DNA of 64,000 bases from CAYZED01 sp964477445 (GTDB lineage Bacteria; Bacillota; Clostridia; Lutisporales; Lutisporaceae), in the NCBI GenBank assembly GCA_964477445.1, contig CAYZED010000005.1, positions 1-64,000 of the forward strand. The letters run 5' to 3'. Position 1 is the first letter of the stretch. Every line of letters begins with the position of its first letter. Position numbers and translations under genes: made by a program. Positions 41,972 to 51,239 of the stretch are shown here, piece by piece. Under the pieces are notes generated by a model that was not told the DNA's origin, did not search any database, and saw only the letters and a program-made list of their open reading frames with translations.

Positions 41972-41992
41972 TTAATAATAAAAAATTATTAA
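41972..41992. promoter_or_regulatory. Palindrome in the regulator-tryptophanase intergenic region
   Basis: TTAATAAT (41972-41979) and ATTATTAA (41985-41992) form a perfect inverted repeat with five A between. The surrounding DNA is very AT-rich with partial repeats of the same sequence, so the signal is moderate. A possible promoter for tryptophanase lies at TTGATT...TAAAAT about 80 bases downstream. Confidence 0.45.
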
Positions 41993-42139
41993 TAAATCGC
42001 AGTTTTGCGCTAAAATATAAATTTTTGATAAAAAATTATTGAAAACATATTGATTAAATATAAAAACGTGATAAAATATTATTAACAGAAAAAGATTAAA
42101 CCTTATTTTTGTGAAAAATATTTATTTGGAGGGATTACT

Positions 42140-43528
42140 TTGAGCATAAAATATGTAGCAGAGCCATTTAGAATTAAAATGGTAGAGACTATTAAAATGA
42201 CAACTAAGGAAGAACGTCTGAAAAAGATTGAAGAAGCAAAATATAATGTTTTCAACCTAAGAGGCGAAGATGTGTATATTGATTTGTTGACTGATAGTGG
42301 CACTGGAGCAATGAGCGCTGAGCAGTGGGCTGGTATTATGAGAGGCGACGAAGCATATGCAGGAGCTAATAGTTATTTTAAATTGATTGAAGCAGGGCAG
42401 GACGTTTTTGGTTACGAATACATTCAGCCAGTTCATCAAGGTCGCGCAGCAGAAAAAGTTTTATTTCCAATATTCTTAACAAAAGGTAAAGTTGCGATTT
42501 CAAATATGTTTTTTGACACAACAAGGGCTCATGTTGAATTAGCAGGCGCTAGAGCTATCGATTGTGTAGTTGAAGAAGCAAAGAATCCTACGATAAGAGC
42601 ACCTTTTAAAGGCAACATGGATGTTGTTAAGCTCGAAAAACTAATAAATGAATATGGAGCAGAGAATGTTGGATTAGTAGTTATGACAATAACAAATAAT
42701 TCAGCAGGTGGACAGCCTGTATCCATGAAAAACATGAGAGAAGTTTCTGAAATATGCAAAAAATATAATATTCCACTCGATATAGATGCAGCTAGATATG
42801 CTGAAAATGCATACTTTGTTAAGACTAGAGAAGAAGAGTGCAAGGATATGTCCATAAAGGAAATAGTAAGCAAAATGTTTAGTTATGGTGATATGTTTAC
42901 AATGTCCGCAAAGAAGGACACTATAGTAAATATGGGTGGGCTTATTGGTGTTAAAGATGGAAAATCAGAAAATATTCTCAAAATTAAAGCAAATTGCATT
43001 TCATATGAAGGCTTTTTTACATATGGGGGGCTTTCTGGGCGCGATCTTGAAGCACTAGCAATCGGAATATATGAAGGTATTGAAGAATCATTCTTAAAAT
43101 ATAGAATTGGTCAAATGGAATATTTGGCAGGAAAGCTCGATGAAGCAGGAATAGCTTATCAGGCCCCTGTTGGTGGACATGGCGTATTCATAGATGCAGC
43201 GGCAATGTTCCCGAATATCCCTTACTATGAATATCCAGCACAGACACTTGCCATTGAATTATATAAAGAAGCAGGAATTCGTACCTGTGACATTGGTTCA
43301 TATATGCTAGGAAACGATCCTGATACAGGAGAACAGCTTCATTCAGAGTTTGAGTTCACAAGATTTGCTATTCCTCGCAGAGTTTACACTCAGGCACACA
43401 TAGATGTTATGGCAGAGGCACTTATAGCTATTAAAGCTAGAGCAAGTGAAATAAAACACGGTTATAAAATCACGTGGGAACCGCCGATTCTCAGACATTT
43501 CCAAGCATGGCTAGAGCCAATTAAATAA
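42140..43528 (+). CDS. tnaA: Tryptophanase
   Basis: A 462-residue PLP beta-lyase splitting L-tryptophan to indole, pyruvate and ammonia. Landmarks: LPEPFRIK-like start, IDLLTDSGTGAMS, MRGDEAYAG, PVHQGRAAE, TNNSAGGQPVS, the PLP lysine motif SAKKD (about 257-260), and IPRRVYTQAHID. Three positions that separate tryptophanase from tyrosine phenol-lyase favour tryptophanase: Asp in FFDTT (Thr in TPL), Ile in CDIGS (Arg in TPL) and His in LRHF (Phe in TPL). Start TTG 42140 follows GGAGGG. No tryptophan permease or TnaC-like leader is visible; regulation is probably by the divergent YheO-like protein. Confidence 0.92.
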   Translation: MSIKYVAEPFRIKMVETIKMTTKEERLKKIEEAKYNVFNLRGEDVYIDLLTDSGTGAMSAEQWAGIMRGDEAYAGANSYFKLIEAGQDVFGYEYIQPVHQGRAAEKVLFPIFLTKGKVAISNMFFDTTRAHVELAGARAIDCVVEEAKNPTIRAPFKGNMDVVKLEKLINEYGAENVGLVVMTITNNSAGGQPVSMKNMREVSEICKKYNIPLDIDAARYAENAYFVKTREEECKDMSIKEIVSKMFSYGDMFTMSAKKDTIVNMGGLIGVKDGKSENILKIKANCISYEGFFTYGGLSGRDLEALAIGIYEGIEESFLKYRIGQMEYLAGKLDEAGIAYQAPVGGHGVFIDAAAMFPNIPYYEYPAQTLAIELYKEAGIRTCDIGSYMLGNDPDTGEQLHSEFEFTRFAIPRRVYTQAHIDVMAEALIAIKARASEIKHGYKITWEPPILRHFQAWLEPIK

Positions 43529-43585
43529 TAGAGCACAAAATCAAAAATTTGAAATTATCGAAATGTATAGATACTCTTCCTTTAT

Positions 43586-43636
43586 TAAATCCCTTTCTCA
43601 ATAGTTTATAACTAAGAGGAAGGGACTTTTTTATTT
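43586..43636. terminator. Bidirectional terminator between tnaA and nhaC
   Basis: CCCTTTCTC and GAGGAAGGG (about 43591-43627) form an imperfect stem, with TTTTTTATTTTTT on the plus side and an A-rich flank upstream. It lies between convergent genes and would stop tnaA transcription. Confidence 0.65.
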
Positions 43637-44974
43637 TTTGGGAAAGTGTCCTTTTTCTCGAATTGAAGTGATTTTTAGCCATAAGGCGTTTGTTAAAGGT
43701 ATTAAATAGATATAAAAAGCAAATGGTATATATCCTGAACTACTTACTCCCAAAGTTGTGGTAGGAACTAATGCCGCTACACACCAAGGAACCAGTGCCG
43801 ACAAAAGCACGCTGGTATTTTCAATGTCAGAGGCTAATACATATTTATCAATATGGAGCTCCTCGTAACTTGGCTTCAGGAGCTGTGTTGTAAGTACAAT
43901 TGAAACTGTCTGGCTGCATCCGAATGCTGCCGTAAAAAGACTTGTGATTGATGTGTATATGAAGAGCATAAATCTTGATTTTGTTCTCATTAGGAGATCC
44001 TCTGCTCTTTTAAACATATTTGTTCCTTCAAATATTCCAGATAATGTACAGGAAATTAGCACAACCAAAGCCGCCTGCCACATGGAAACAATCCCGCCGC
44101 CTTTAATTATGTTTCCTAGAGTGCTTTTTTGCGAACCTAAATCAAAACCAAAAAGGATGAATTTAAACACCTTGATAATATTATAATGTTGTACCGCTAT
44201 TGCAATAATAGAAGCTAAGATTATACTAACTAACATGTTTATTTTGACGTTTATTTTAAACACTGAGAGCGCAAGTATTGATATGGCTGGCAATAAGGCA
44301 ATCCAATTTAGACAGAAGACATTTAAAATATCTGAGCTTATTGAACTGTCGGTATTTTGTAGGGGCATTTTTAGGGACAAAATCAAGTATATTATAACTG
44401 AAAGCATAAAGGGTATTGCCGAAGTTATGAACATATTCTTTATATTCTTATATAAATTAGTTTCGGTTAAATTAGCTACTAAACTAGCGGAAGAAGACAT
44501 TGGAGAGCATCTATCACCAAAATATGAACCTGCTATTATTGCACCTGCGGCTAAATTTACATCCACTCCGCCATTCTTTGCCATCAAAATCAGAGCTACT
44601 CCAACGGTGCTGATTGACCCAAATGATGTTCCAAGCAAGAAGGAGACAATGCAGCAGATTAAAAAGGATGAAAGTATAAAAATGTTTGGATTCATAAATT
44701 TTAGCCCATAAAAAATAATGGCAGGAACTGTTCCGGAAGCCATCCAGATTCCAGTTATTCCTCCTATTAAGAGCAGTATGCTCAAAACAACAATTGCTTT
44801 TTTTGCACCATTAATAGACATCCGAATGATGTCGTTTCGGGAAAAACCTCTGCGCCAAGCAACTATAGTAAAAATTAAGAGACCTAATAAAAGTGGATAT
44901 CCCACGAATATTCCGTTATAAACCGAAAAAACTAAAATAATAAAAGTAATGGTCATGCTGACTAAAATATCCAT
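43631..44974 (-). CDS. nhaC: NhaC-family Na+/H+ antiporter
   Basis: A 447-residue membrane protein with 11-12 helices. Family landmarks include GGITGIWMASGTVPAIIFYG, LLGTSFGSISTVGVAL, AGAIIAGSYFGDRCSPMSSS and a GCSQTVSIVLTTQL repeat half. NhaC members exchange cations, and several clostridial relatives carry amino acids or organic acids (MleN, for example, exchanges malate/H+ and Na+/lactate), so the substrate is not certain. It converges on tnaA and could take part in uptake for amino acid breakdown, but it has its own promoter. Confidence 0.85.
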   Translation of the reverse strand: MDILVSMTITFIILVFSVYNGIFVGYPLLLGLLIFTIVAWRRGFSRNDIIRMSINGAKKAIVVLSILLLIGGITGIWMASGTVPAIIFYGLKFMNPNIFILSSFLICCIVSFLLGTSFGSISTVGVALILMAKNGGVDVNLAAGAIIAGSYFGDRCSPMSSSASLVANLTETNLYKNIKNMFITSAIPFMLSVIIYLILSLKMPLQNTDSSISSDILNVFCLNWIALLPAISILALSVFKINVKINMLVSIILASIIAIAVQHYNIIKVFKFILFGFDLGSQKSTLGNIIKGGGIVSMWQAALVVLISCTLSGIFEGTNMFKRAEDLLMRTKSRFMLFIYTSITSLFTAAFGCSQTVSIVLTTQLLKPSYEELHIDKYVLASDIENTSVLLSALVPWCVAALVPTTTLGVSSSGYIPFAFYIYLIPLTNALWLKITSIREKGHFPKK

Positions 44975-45116
44975 AGTAATCCTTTCATGCTCAGTTGCCT
45001 TTGTTTGATGATGTTTTTATGTTAACATGTATAATATAGTTAGACAAATACGAATATAAAAAATTAGAAATTGAATATTCCATGAAAAAAGAATAATAAA
45101 ATACGGAGGTAATACG

Positions 45117-46115
45117 ATGTCTTATTTATTAGAACCCCTTAATAATCCAAAGTTAGCGTTGAAAAACCGACTGGTTATGCCACCTATGGCCACAGCGAAG
45201 TGCGAAGTGAATGGCGAAATCACTAAAGATATTATAGATTACTATAATGAGAAATCTCTCGGGGGCTATATCTCTCTAATTATTATTGAACATAGTTATG
45301 TTACTAAACAGGGTAAAGCTCATCCAAATCAGCTTTCAATCGCTGATGATAGCGTTATTGAAGGATTAAAAAAATTGGCGAATACGATTCACAACAATGG
45401 ATCAAAAGCGATAATGCAAATAAATCATGCTGGTAGTGCTACTAAAAAAGAAATTACTGGGTTTGAGACAGTTGGTCCTTCAACAGTAGATTACCACAAA
45501 TTGGGAGTATTGCCTAAGGCCTTGAGTAAGAACGAAATTAATGAAATAGTTAATGAGTTTAAAGAAGCGGCACTTCGTGTCAAAAAAGCTGGATTTGATG
45601 GAGTTGAGATTCATTCTGCTCATGGGTATTTTTTGAACCAATTCTACTCGCCTCTTTCAAACAAAAGAACAGATGAATATGGTGGAAATGTACTCGGTAG
45701 AATTAAGATACATTTAGAAATCATTAAGGCTGTCCGTGAAGTAGTAGGGGAAGAATTTCCTATCTTTATGAGACTGGGAGCTTCGGACTTTACTGATGGT
45801 GGAACCACTATTGAAGATAGTAAAATTGCAACTGTAGAATTTGAAAAAGCAGGGCTGGATTTCCTCGATATTTCTGGGGGATTTGGCGGGTATATGATAT
45901 CGGAAATGAATGACCAAGGTTATTTTTCCCCTCTTACTGAAGCTATTAAAGCCGTGGTTTCGATTCCAGTAATATTGACTGGAGGAGTAACTGACGTTTT
46001 GGCTGCTGATGAATTACTAAAGAATAACAAAGCAGATTTAATTGGTGTAGGCAGAGCTATTTATAAGGATTCAAAATGGGCTGAGAATGCAATAAAAAGC
46101 CTTGAAAAACAGTAA
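45117..46115 (+). CDS. NADH:flavin oxidoreductase (old yellow enzyme family)
   Basis: A 332-residue FMN barrel: LKNRLVMPPMATAK, IMQINHAGS, GFDGVEIHSAHGYFLNQFYSPLSNKRTDEYGG and GVGRAIYKDS. Only the barrel is present; the C-terminal iron-sulfur and FAD domains of enoate reductases such as BaiH are absent. Members reduce activated C=C bonds, for example in 2-enoates. CGGAGG precedes the ATG. The fluoride channel genes follow 39 bases later on the same strand. Confidence 0.9.
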   Translation: MSYLLEPLNNPKLALKNRLVMPPMATAKCEVNGEITKDIIDYYNEKSLGGYISLIIIEHSYVTKQGKAHPNQLSIADDSVIEGLKKLANTIHNNGSKAIMQINHAGSATKKEITGFETVGPSTVDYHKLGVLPKALSKNEINEIVNEFKEAALRVKKAGFDGVEIHSAHGYFLNQFYSPLSNKRTDEYGGNVLGRIKIHLEIIKAVREVVGEEFPIFMRLGASDFTDGGTTIEDSKIATVEFEKAGLDFLDISGGFGGYMISEMNDQGYFSPLTEAIKAVVSIPVILTGGVTDVLAADELLKNNKADLIGVGRAIYKDSKWAENAIKSLEKQ

Positions 46116-46154
46116 TATCATAATGAAAAATTCGATTTTGATGGGAGAAATTGG

Positions 46155-46598
46155 ATGAGAAAATACTTTTTTATTATGATTGGTGGAGCAATTGGTGCCA
46201 TATTAAGATTTGAGATTGAGAAAATCCAATTATCAAATTCAAACATAATATTTCCTGTTAACACTTTTATAATAAATATTGCTGGATGCTTTGTACTAGC
46301 TTTGTTTTTATCAATTATAATAGAAGTGATGGATTTTGACCCAGGTCTCAGACTTGGTGTGTCTGTTGGATTACTAGGGGCATTTACTACTTTTTCAACT
46401 TTATGCAAGGAATCTGTGAACCTTTTTTTAGGACGAGAATATTTTATTGCTTTTTCTTATATTGCACTTTCTGGATTAGTTGGTTTGTTTGCGGTATATA
46501 TAGGCAATAAACTAGCAAAGGCAATAATTGGGAAGTTAGTTTTAGACGATCATAATTCGAATAATTTAAATTTGTCTAAAAATGAGGAGACGCGATGA
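46155..46598 (+). CDS. crcB: Fluoride channel subunit FluC/CrcB, first of pair
   Basis: A 147-residue four-helix protein (MIGGAIGAILRFEIEK, FIINIAGCFVLALFL, GLLGAFTTFSTLCKESV). G-x-F-T-TFST is the pore motif, and N in INIAG is the conserved polar residue. Longer than the partner by a polar tail of about 25 residues. Its last four bases overlap the next gene, so the two subunits are made together and probably form a heterodimer. Confidence 0.92.
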   Translation: MRKYFFIMIGGAIGAILRFEIEKIQLSNSNIIFPVNTFIINIAGCFVLALFLSIIIEVMDFDPGLRLGVSVGLLGAFTTFSTLCKESVNLFLGREYFIAFSYIALSGLVGLFAVYIGNKLAKAIIGKLVLDDHNSNNLNLSKNEETR

Positions 46599-46954
46599 TG
46601 GAGCTTTTGATTGTTGCCGTGGGAGGTGCTTTTGGAAGCCTCGCGAGATACTTAATCGGTCTAAAAATCGCAGAAACATCAGGAGTTAAATTTCCAGTAG
46701 GGACCTTTTTTGTTAATATTACAGGGGCGATTTTTCTAGGAATAATTAGCTCGAAGAAGTTAAGTGATAATTACTACATACTTTTTGGCGATGGATTTTT
46801 AGGAGCATATACAACTTTTTCAACGTTTATGTACGAAGGGGTTAATCTATTTCAAAAAAATGAAAAACTCAATGCAATAGTGTATATTTTAGGGTCTTTT
46901 GCACTTGGAATAATAGGCTTTATTATAGGAATAGCAATAGTGAAATTTCTTTAA
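46595..46954 (+). CDS. crcB: Fluoride channel subunit FluC/CrcB, second of pair
   Basis: A 119-residue protein with the same landmarks (VAVGGAFGSLARYLIG, FFVNITGAIFLGII, GFLGAYTTFSTFMYEGV). Single-gene FluC channels are homodimers with antiparallel subunits; two adjacent genes, as here, give heterodimers. No fluoride riboswitch is visible upstream of this operon. A hydrolase gene follows 27 bases later. Confidence 0.92.
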   Translation: MMELLIVAVGGAFGSLARYLIGLKIAETSGVKFPVGTFFVNITGAIFLGIISSKKLSDNYYILFGDGFLGAYTTFSTFMYEGVNLFQKNEKLNAIVYILGSFALGIIGFIIGIAIVKFL

Positions 46955-46981
46955 AAAAATAATAAATAGGAGATAAGATTG

Positions 46982-47836
46982 ATGGAAAAACTTACAAATG
47001 AACAAGTAGTAGAGAAAATGACAAAGGTTATTTATGAAATGATGGATAGTATGAATGAACTTTCCATTAAGAAAGCTATAATTGATGGTATACCAGTTGT
47101 TTATCTCGAACCAACGACTGAAGTAAAAGAACGAAAATTGGCAATTTTTCTTGGTGGGTTAGGGATGAATAAGGAATTATTGGGGAAACAACTGAGTGAC
47201 ATAGCTGGAAAAGGTTACGTAGCACTCTCTTTTGACCTATATAAGCATGGGGATAGAGAAAATGGGAATTCTCAAGAAATTGCTCCTTTGGTGTTTTCAA
47301 ATTTTAGAAGATATGGGTGGGTTGTTCTTGGACAGACTGTAATTGATGCAGAAAGAGTAATTGACTGGGCTATAGAAAACTTAAATGTTATTCCTGAAAT
47401 ATATATGGGTGGATTTTCAATGGGGGGAGATATTGCAATTGCTGCGGCAGGCCTAGATAAAAGAATAGTTAGAGTCGCACCAGTTATTACCACACCAGAT
47501 TGGATGAGACCAGGGATGAAAAAAGACGATGGAGAATTGATGGATACTGGTAAAGCAGATTCTTATTCAAAATTTTATTTTGACAATATTGATCCTTTTA
47601 CAAACATTAAAAGATATATTGATTCTCCACCAATGCGCCTTGTTCTTGGTAGGGAAGACGATCATATTCCACCAGAAAATGCTGAAAGATTTAGAAATGA
47701 ACTCTCTAAAATAGCGCCGGAGGCGGCTTCGCGTATAGAAATAGTTTATGTAGAAGGTCCTAATGCAAATCATAAAGAAGTAATAATGAGAAATGATGAA
47801 TGGTGGCCTTCACTGTTAGAGTGGTGGCTTGGATAA
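46982..47836 (+). CDS. Alpha/beta hydrolase (dienelactone hydrolase/FrsA-like)
   Basis: A 284-residue soluble hydrolase: oxyanion loop FLGGLGMNKE, nucleophile elbow GGFSMGGD (Ser), an aspartate in LVLGREDDHIP and a histidine in PNANHKEV, in catalytic order. DLYKHGDRE after the first strand resembles dienelactone hydrolase-like and acyl esterase families. ATG 46982 is preferred; a TTG at 46979 is in frame. TAGGAG precedes it. Function unassigned; it is the last gene of the OYE-FluC run. Confidence 0.8.
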   Translation: MEKLTNEQVVEKMTKVIYEMMDSMNELSIKKAIIDGIPVVYLEPTTEVKERKLAIFLGGLGMNKELLGKQLSDIAGKGYVALSFDLYKHGDRENGNSQEIAPLVFSNFRRYGWVVLGQTVIDAERVIDWAIENLNVIPEIYMGGFSMGGDIAIAAAGLDKRIVRVAPVITTPDWMRPGMKKDDGELMDTGKADSYSKFYFDNIDPFTNIKRYIDSPPMRLVLGREDDHIPPENAERFRNELSKIAPEAASRIEIVYVEGPNANHKEVIMRNDEWWPSLLEWWLG

Positions 47837-47962
47837 AATTTTAAGATCTATTCAGTTTGTTGAGAATATTAGGTAAGAATAATAGATACGAATATTGAAT
47901 AATAATATTATAATTTCATTAAATACTCATAATATTACTGCTGAATTAGCGAGGGATAAAAG

Positions 47963-48580
47963 ATGGATGCCACAAAAATAAATCAGACTCTAAATATATA
48001 TAACGACCTCAAGAAAAAAATATTGAATGGTCAATTAAAAACTGGTGATAGATTGAACGAAAGTGGATATGCAAAAGGTTATAAAGCTAGTAGGCTCCAT
48101 GTGAAAGATGCATTTAGACTTTTGGAAAATGAAAAACTTGCTCAATATCTTGAAATGAAAGGGTTTGCCGTAATAGGTGTATCGGAAGAAACCTTAGAAG
48201 AGGTTGCAATAATTCGTCAAGCACTAGAGGAAATAATAGTGAAAAAGGTGATTCAAGTTGCTACAGACGAAGATATTAAAGCTATGAAACATATAGTTAA
48301 AAGGATGTATATATTTTTAGAGAACGAAATGTATCGCGATAATATTGAAGAGTACAAAAAGTTTTATGAATACATGTATCAATTATGTAATTATCCGAGA
48401 ATAATTGGAATACTAAATACATATGATGATTATATAAATCTTTTAATCACAAAATCTACTTCGAAAACTGAAAAGTTTGTACTAGGATATAAAATAATTG
48501 AAAGACTTATAGATGCCATAGAAAATAGAGATGAAAAGACAGCGATTAAAGAAATAAGGTTAATACTAGAATTGGTATAA
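47963..48580 (+). CDS. GntR/FadR-family transcriptional regulator
   Basis: A 205-residue regulator: winged helix (IYNDLKKKILNGQLKTGDRLNESGYAKGYKASRLHVKDAFRLLENEKL) and an all-helical FCD-type domain (EVAIIRQALEEIIVKKVI, FYEYMYQL). The first DNA-binding helix has YAKGYKAS rather than the usual LA-x-x-LGVSR, a mild divergence. It lies 200 bases before the aminotransferase-oxidoreductase cluster on the same strand, so it may control that cluster in answer to an amino or 2-oxo acid. Confidence 0.82.
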   Translation: MDATKINQTLNIYNDLKKKILNGQLKTGDRLNESGYAKGYKASRLHVKDAFRLLENEKLAQYLEMKGFAVIGVSEETLEEVAIIRQALEEIIVKKVIQVATDEDIKAMKHIVKRMYIFLENEMYRDNIEEYKKFYEYMYQLCNYPRIIGILNTYDDYINLLITKSTSKTEKFVLGYKIIERLIDAIENRDEKTAIKEIRLILELV

Positions 48581-48615
48581 AATAGATTAAGTTGAACTGT
48601 TATGTGAACAGAGTT

Positions 48616-48662
48616 AGCTGTGCAAGAAATCCTCAAACGGTTTTTAGCACAGCTTTATTAAC
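48616..48662 (+). terminator. Terminator after the GntR gene
   Basis: AGCTGTGC pairs perfectly with GCACAGCT over a loop of about 19 bases (48618-48655), followed by TTATTA. The weak T run suggests partial termination. Confidence 0.55.
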
Positions 48663-48779
48663 AATTTCAAATTGACATTTTTATTAAAAGACAGTATTAT
48701 TAAAGCATTGTTAACGATGATTAAAATTGCTAGCAATATAACTTGAAACAGTTATAAAAATAATGGAAGAGGTACATAG

Positions 48780-49904
48780 ATGGATTATAAAATTAAAAAA
48801 AATATTAAAGATTTTTCTGCTTATTGTTATGCAGTTCCACCAGAAGGAGCTTCGGATATCCCTCCTGATAAATTGATAGACTGCTCACTTGGTATAAACC
48901 CATATGGATATTCGGATTATATTGGCGTTGAAAAACTTTTTGAACAGATTAAAGCGGGTCATATATTAAATGATTATCCGGATGTTGCTTATAACAAAAT
49001 CAGGGAAGACATATGTTTGAGCTTTGAAAAAATTTGTCCTATAAAAAAAGAAAATTTTAGAGTTGGAACTGGGACTATTGGGATTCTGGAAAAACTAACA
49101 CAATTATTTGTTGAAAAAGACACAAAAGCTTTAGGATTCTGCCCCCAATTCCCTAGCTTCAGAATAAATGTAATGCTATGTGGTGGAAGAGTCGATGGGG
49201 TTTTGTTAAGAGAAGAAAATAATTACAAAATAGATGTTGAAGAAATTATTGAAAATATAAATTCGGACTATAAACTAATATACATTGATAATCCTAGTAA
49301 TCCGACAGGACAAATAATACCGATTGAAAGCATTAGAAAACTTACAAAACTGGCTAAAGAGTCTGGTGTTTTTGTTATAGTAGATGAAGCATATGGCGAT
49401 TTTATGGAAAAGAAAAACTCAGCAGTAAATATCATAAATGAATTTGATAATATTGCAGTTATAAGATCTGCTTCTAAGGCTTATGGTCTAGCAGGATTAA
49501 GATTTGGCTATTTAGTAGCTGATCAAAGGTTTCTTAAAGAATATGACAAAATCGATACGCCTTTCCCTGTATCTTCTCTATCAGCTACACTTTTTAGTTC
49601 AGTATTAAAAGATGAAAAATTCTTAGAAGATTCAAGAAAAAAGGTTAGCATTATAAAAAAAGAAACAATAGATTCTTTTAGAAAGATAAAAGTCTGGGAG
49701 ACCGGGGACACAGTTCCAATTATGATTATTGAACATCCGAATAAGGATTTAAATCTATACGAAGAATTCTTAAAATACAACGTTTTTGTTGAGCCGTATT
49801 TTGCATTTGAAAATACAGGAAAAAACTGCGTTAGGATGAGGGTTTTAGCGGAACCAGAAAGAATCATAAAAATAATTAAACAGTTAGAGGAATCTATAAA
49901 ATAA
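48780..49904 (+). CDS. PLP aminotransferase, histidinol-phosphate/CobD-like
   Basis: A 374-residue fold-type I enzyme: CSLGINPYG (family D-x-S-x-N-x-NP), YIDNPSNPTGQ, VDEAYGDF and the PLP lysine in SASKAYGLAGLRFGY. The length and motifs fit histidinol-phosphate aminotransferase or threonine-phosphate decarboxylase relatives. No histidine or cobalamin gene is near. The oxidoreductase subunits follow, then a second aminotransferase, so this enzyme probably feeds 2-oxo acids made from amino acids into the oxidoreductase. Confidence 0.85.
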   Translation: MDYKIKKNIKDFSAYCYAVPPEGASDIPPDKLIDCSLGINPYGYSDYIGVEKLFEQIKAGHILNDYPDVAYNKIREDICLSFEKICPIKKENFRVGTGTIGILEKLTQLFVEKDTKALGFCPQFPSFRINVMLCGGRVDGVLLREENNYKIDVEEIIENINSDYKLIYIDNPSNPTGQIIPIESIRKLTKLAKESGVFVIVDEAYGDFMEKKNSAVNIINEFDNIAVIRSASKAYGLAGLRFGYLVADQRFLKEYDKIDTPFPVSSLSATLFSSVLKDEKFLEDSRKKVSIIKKETIDSFRKIKVWETGDTVPIMIIEHPNKDLNLYEEFLKYNVFVEPYFAFENTGKNCVRMRVLAEPERIIKIIKQLEESIK

Positions 49905-49969
49905 AGTATCAGAAATTGCCAATATAATTTTAAAAACAATATTACAAAGAAAGAATTAAGGAGAGAGAA

Positions 49970-50173
49970 ATGGAAAAAGTAGTAATTAGAAAAGACTTTT
50001 GCAAAGGTTGCGAATTGTGTATTGGTGCTTGTAAAAAAGACGTTTTAGAAATTGGTACAGAGAGCAATAAAATGGGCTATAGGTATGTTGTTGCAGCGAA
50101 AAAAGAAAATTGTATATCATGCACAATGTGTGCAGTAATGTGTCCTGAGTCAGCTATAGAAATATATAAATAG
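49970..50173 (+). CDS. korD: 2-oxoacid:ferredoxin oxidoreductase, delta (ferredoxin) subunit
   Basis: A 67-residue 2[4Fe-4S] ferredoxin: CKGCELCIGACKKDVL and CISCTMCAVMCPESAI. It is the electron-accepting subunit of the complex encoded next. GGAGAG precedes the ATG and the alpha subunit follows 15 bases later. Substrate class (2-oxoglutarate or branched/aromatic oxo acids) cannot be read from this subunit. Confidence 0.88.
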   Translation: MEKVVIRKDFCKGCELCIGACKKDVLEIGTESNKMGYRYVVAAKKENCISCTMCAVMCPESAIEIYK

Positions 50174-50188
50174 GGGGAGACAAAAATA

Positions 50189-51235
50189 ATGGCTAGAGTT
50201 TTTATGAAGGGTAATGAGGCCCTTGCAGAGGCAGCGGTTAGAGCAGGTTGTAGGTTTTTTTCAGGATATCCAATTACACCCCAAAATGAAATTCCGGAGT
50301 ATTTTTCAAAAAGAATGCCTGAAGTTGGTGGTGTTTTTGTTCAAGGCGAAAGCGAAGTAGCTTCAATATGTATGGTTTACGGTTCTGCATCCACAGGTAC
50401 ATTGGCTATGACGTCATCTTCAAGTCCGGGAATAAGTCTTAAGGCAGAAGGAATTTCAACTTTGGCAGGAGCTGAATTGCCGGCAGNNNNNNNNNNCCCT
50501 GGACTCGGCGCTATTCAAGCAGCGCAGGCGGACTATTTGCAGGCCACAAAAGCTGCGGGTCACGGTGGGTTTAAAATGCTTGTTTATGCACCTGCGAGTG
50601 TTCAGGAAGCAGTTGACTTAACATATAAAGCTTTTGAAAAAGCAGAAGGATACAGCTATCCAGTAATGATTGCTATTGATGGAGTAGTTGGATCAATGAT
50701 GGAGGCTATTGAACTTCCTGAAATGAAAACAGTTACAGAAAAAGAATTTGTTCCGATTGGAAGAATGCCTACAAACAGAGGAAATAGAGTTACTACATCA
50801 TGTCTTCAGGATCCTGAGCCGATGGAATTAGTTAATATTAAAGCAGCAGAGATGTACGAGAAGTGGAATCAAGAGGAAGTATTAGTAGAAGAGTATATGT
50901 TAGAAGATGCTGAGATAGTTATAGCGGCGTATGGCATAAGTGGAAGAATAAGCAAAAATGCAGTTGATGTTCTCAGAAAAGAAGGTAAAAAAGTAGGACT
51001 GATAAGACCAATAACTATAAACCCTTTCCCATTTAAATCATTCGAACACCTTGATTACTCAAAGGTAAAACACATTATTGACATCGAAATGTCAATTCCG
51101 GCACAAATGATAGATGACGTAAAACTGGGTGTTATGGGAAGAGCTAAAGTGAGCAGCTTTGGAAGATCAGCCGGAGTTATGATGAATTTGGAAGAAGTAA
51201 TTGTTGCTATTAGAAAAGTAATTGAGGAGGCATAA
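50189..51235 (+). CDS. korA: 2-oxoacid:ferredoxin oxidoreductase, alpha subunit (gap inside)
   Basis: A 348-residue subunit with domain I (FMKGNEALAEAAVRAGCRFFSGYPITPQNEIPE, MTSSSSPGISLKAEGIS) and the C-terminal VIAAYGISGRI to RPITINPFPF part. Ten N at 50487-50496 replace a conserved strand: family members read ELP-A followed by nine or so residues such as VIVNxxRGG before PGLG, but only four codons are accounted for here, so the true gap is longer and happens to keep frame. Otherwise intact. Together with beta, gamma and delta it oxidises a 2-oxo acid to acyl-CoA with ferredoxin. Confidence 0.88.
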   Translation: MARVFMKGNEALAEAAVRAGCRFFSGYPITPQNEIPEYFSKRMPEVGGVFVQGESEVASICMVYGSASTGTLAMTSSSSPGISLKAEGISTLAGAELPAXXXXPGLGAIQAAQADYLQATKAAGHGGFKMLVYAPASVQEAVDLTYKAFEKAEGYSYPVMIAIDGVVGSMMEAIELPEMKTVTEKEFVPIGRMPTNRGNRVTTSCLQDPEPMELVNIKAAEMYEKWNQEEVLVEEYMLEDAEIVIAAYGISGRISKNAVDVLRKEGKKVGLIRPITINPFPFKSFEHLDYSKVKHIIDIEMSIPAQMIDDVKLGVMGRAKVSSFGRSAGVMMNLEEVIVAIRKVIEEA

Positions 51236-51239
51236 ATAA

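Noticed and set aside
42140..43528. Tyrosine phenol-lyase
   Set aside because: Asp, Ile and His at the three positions that differ between the two enzymes agree with tryptophanase.
44975..46154. Fluoride riboswitch before the FluC genes
   Set aside because: The conserved GGNGAU-type aptamer core could not be found by eye in the available gaps.
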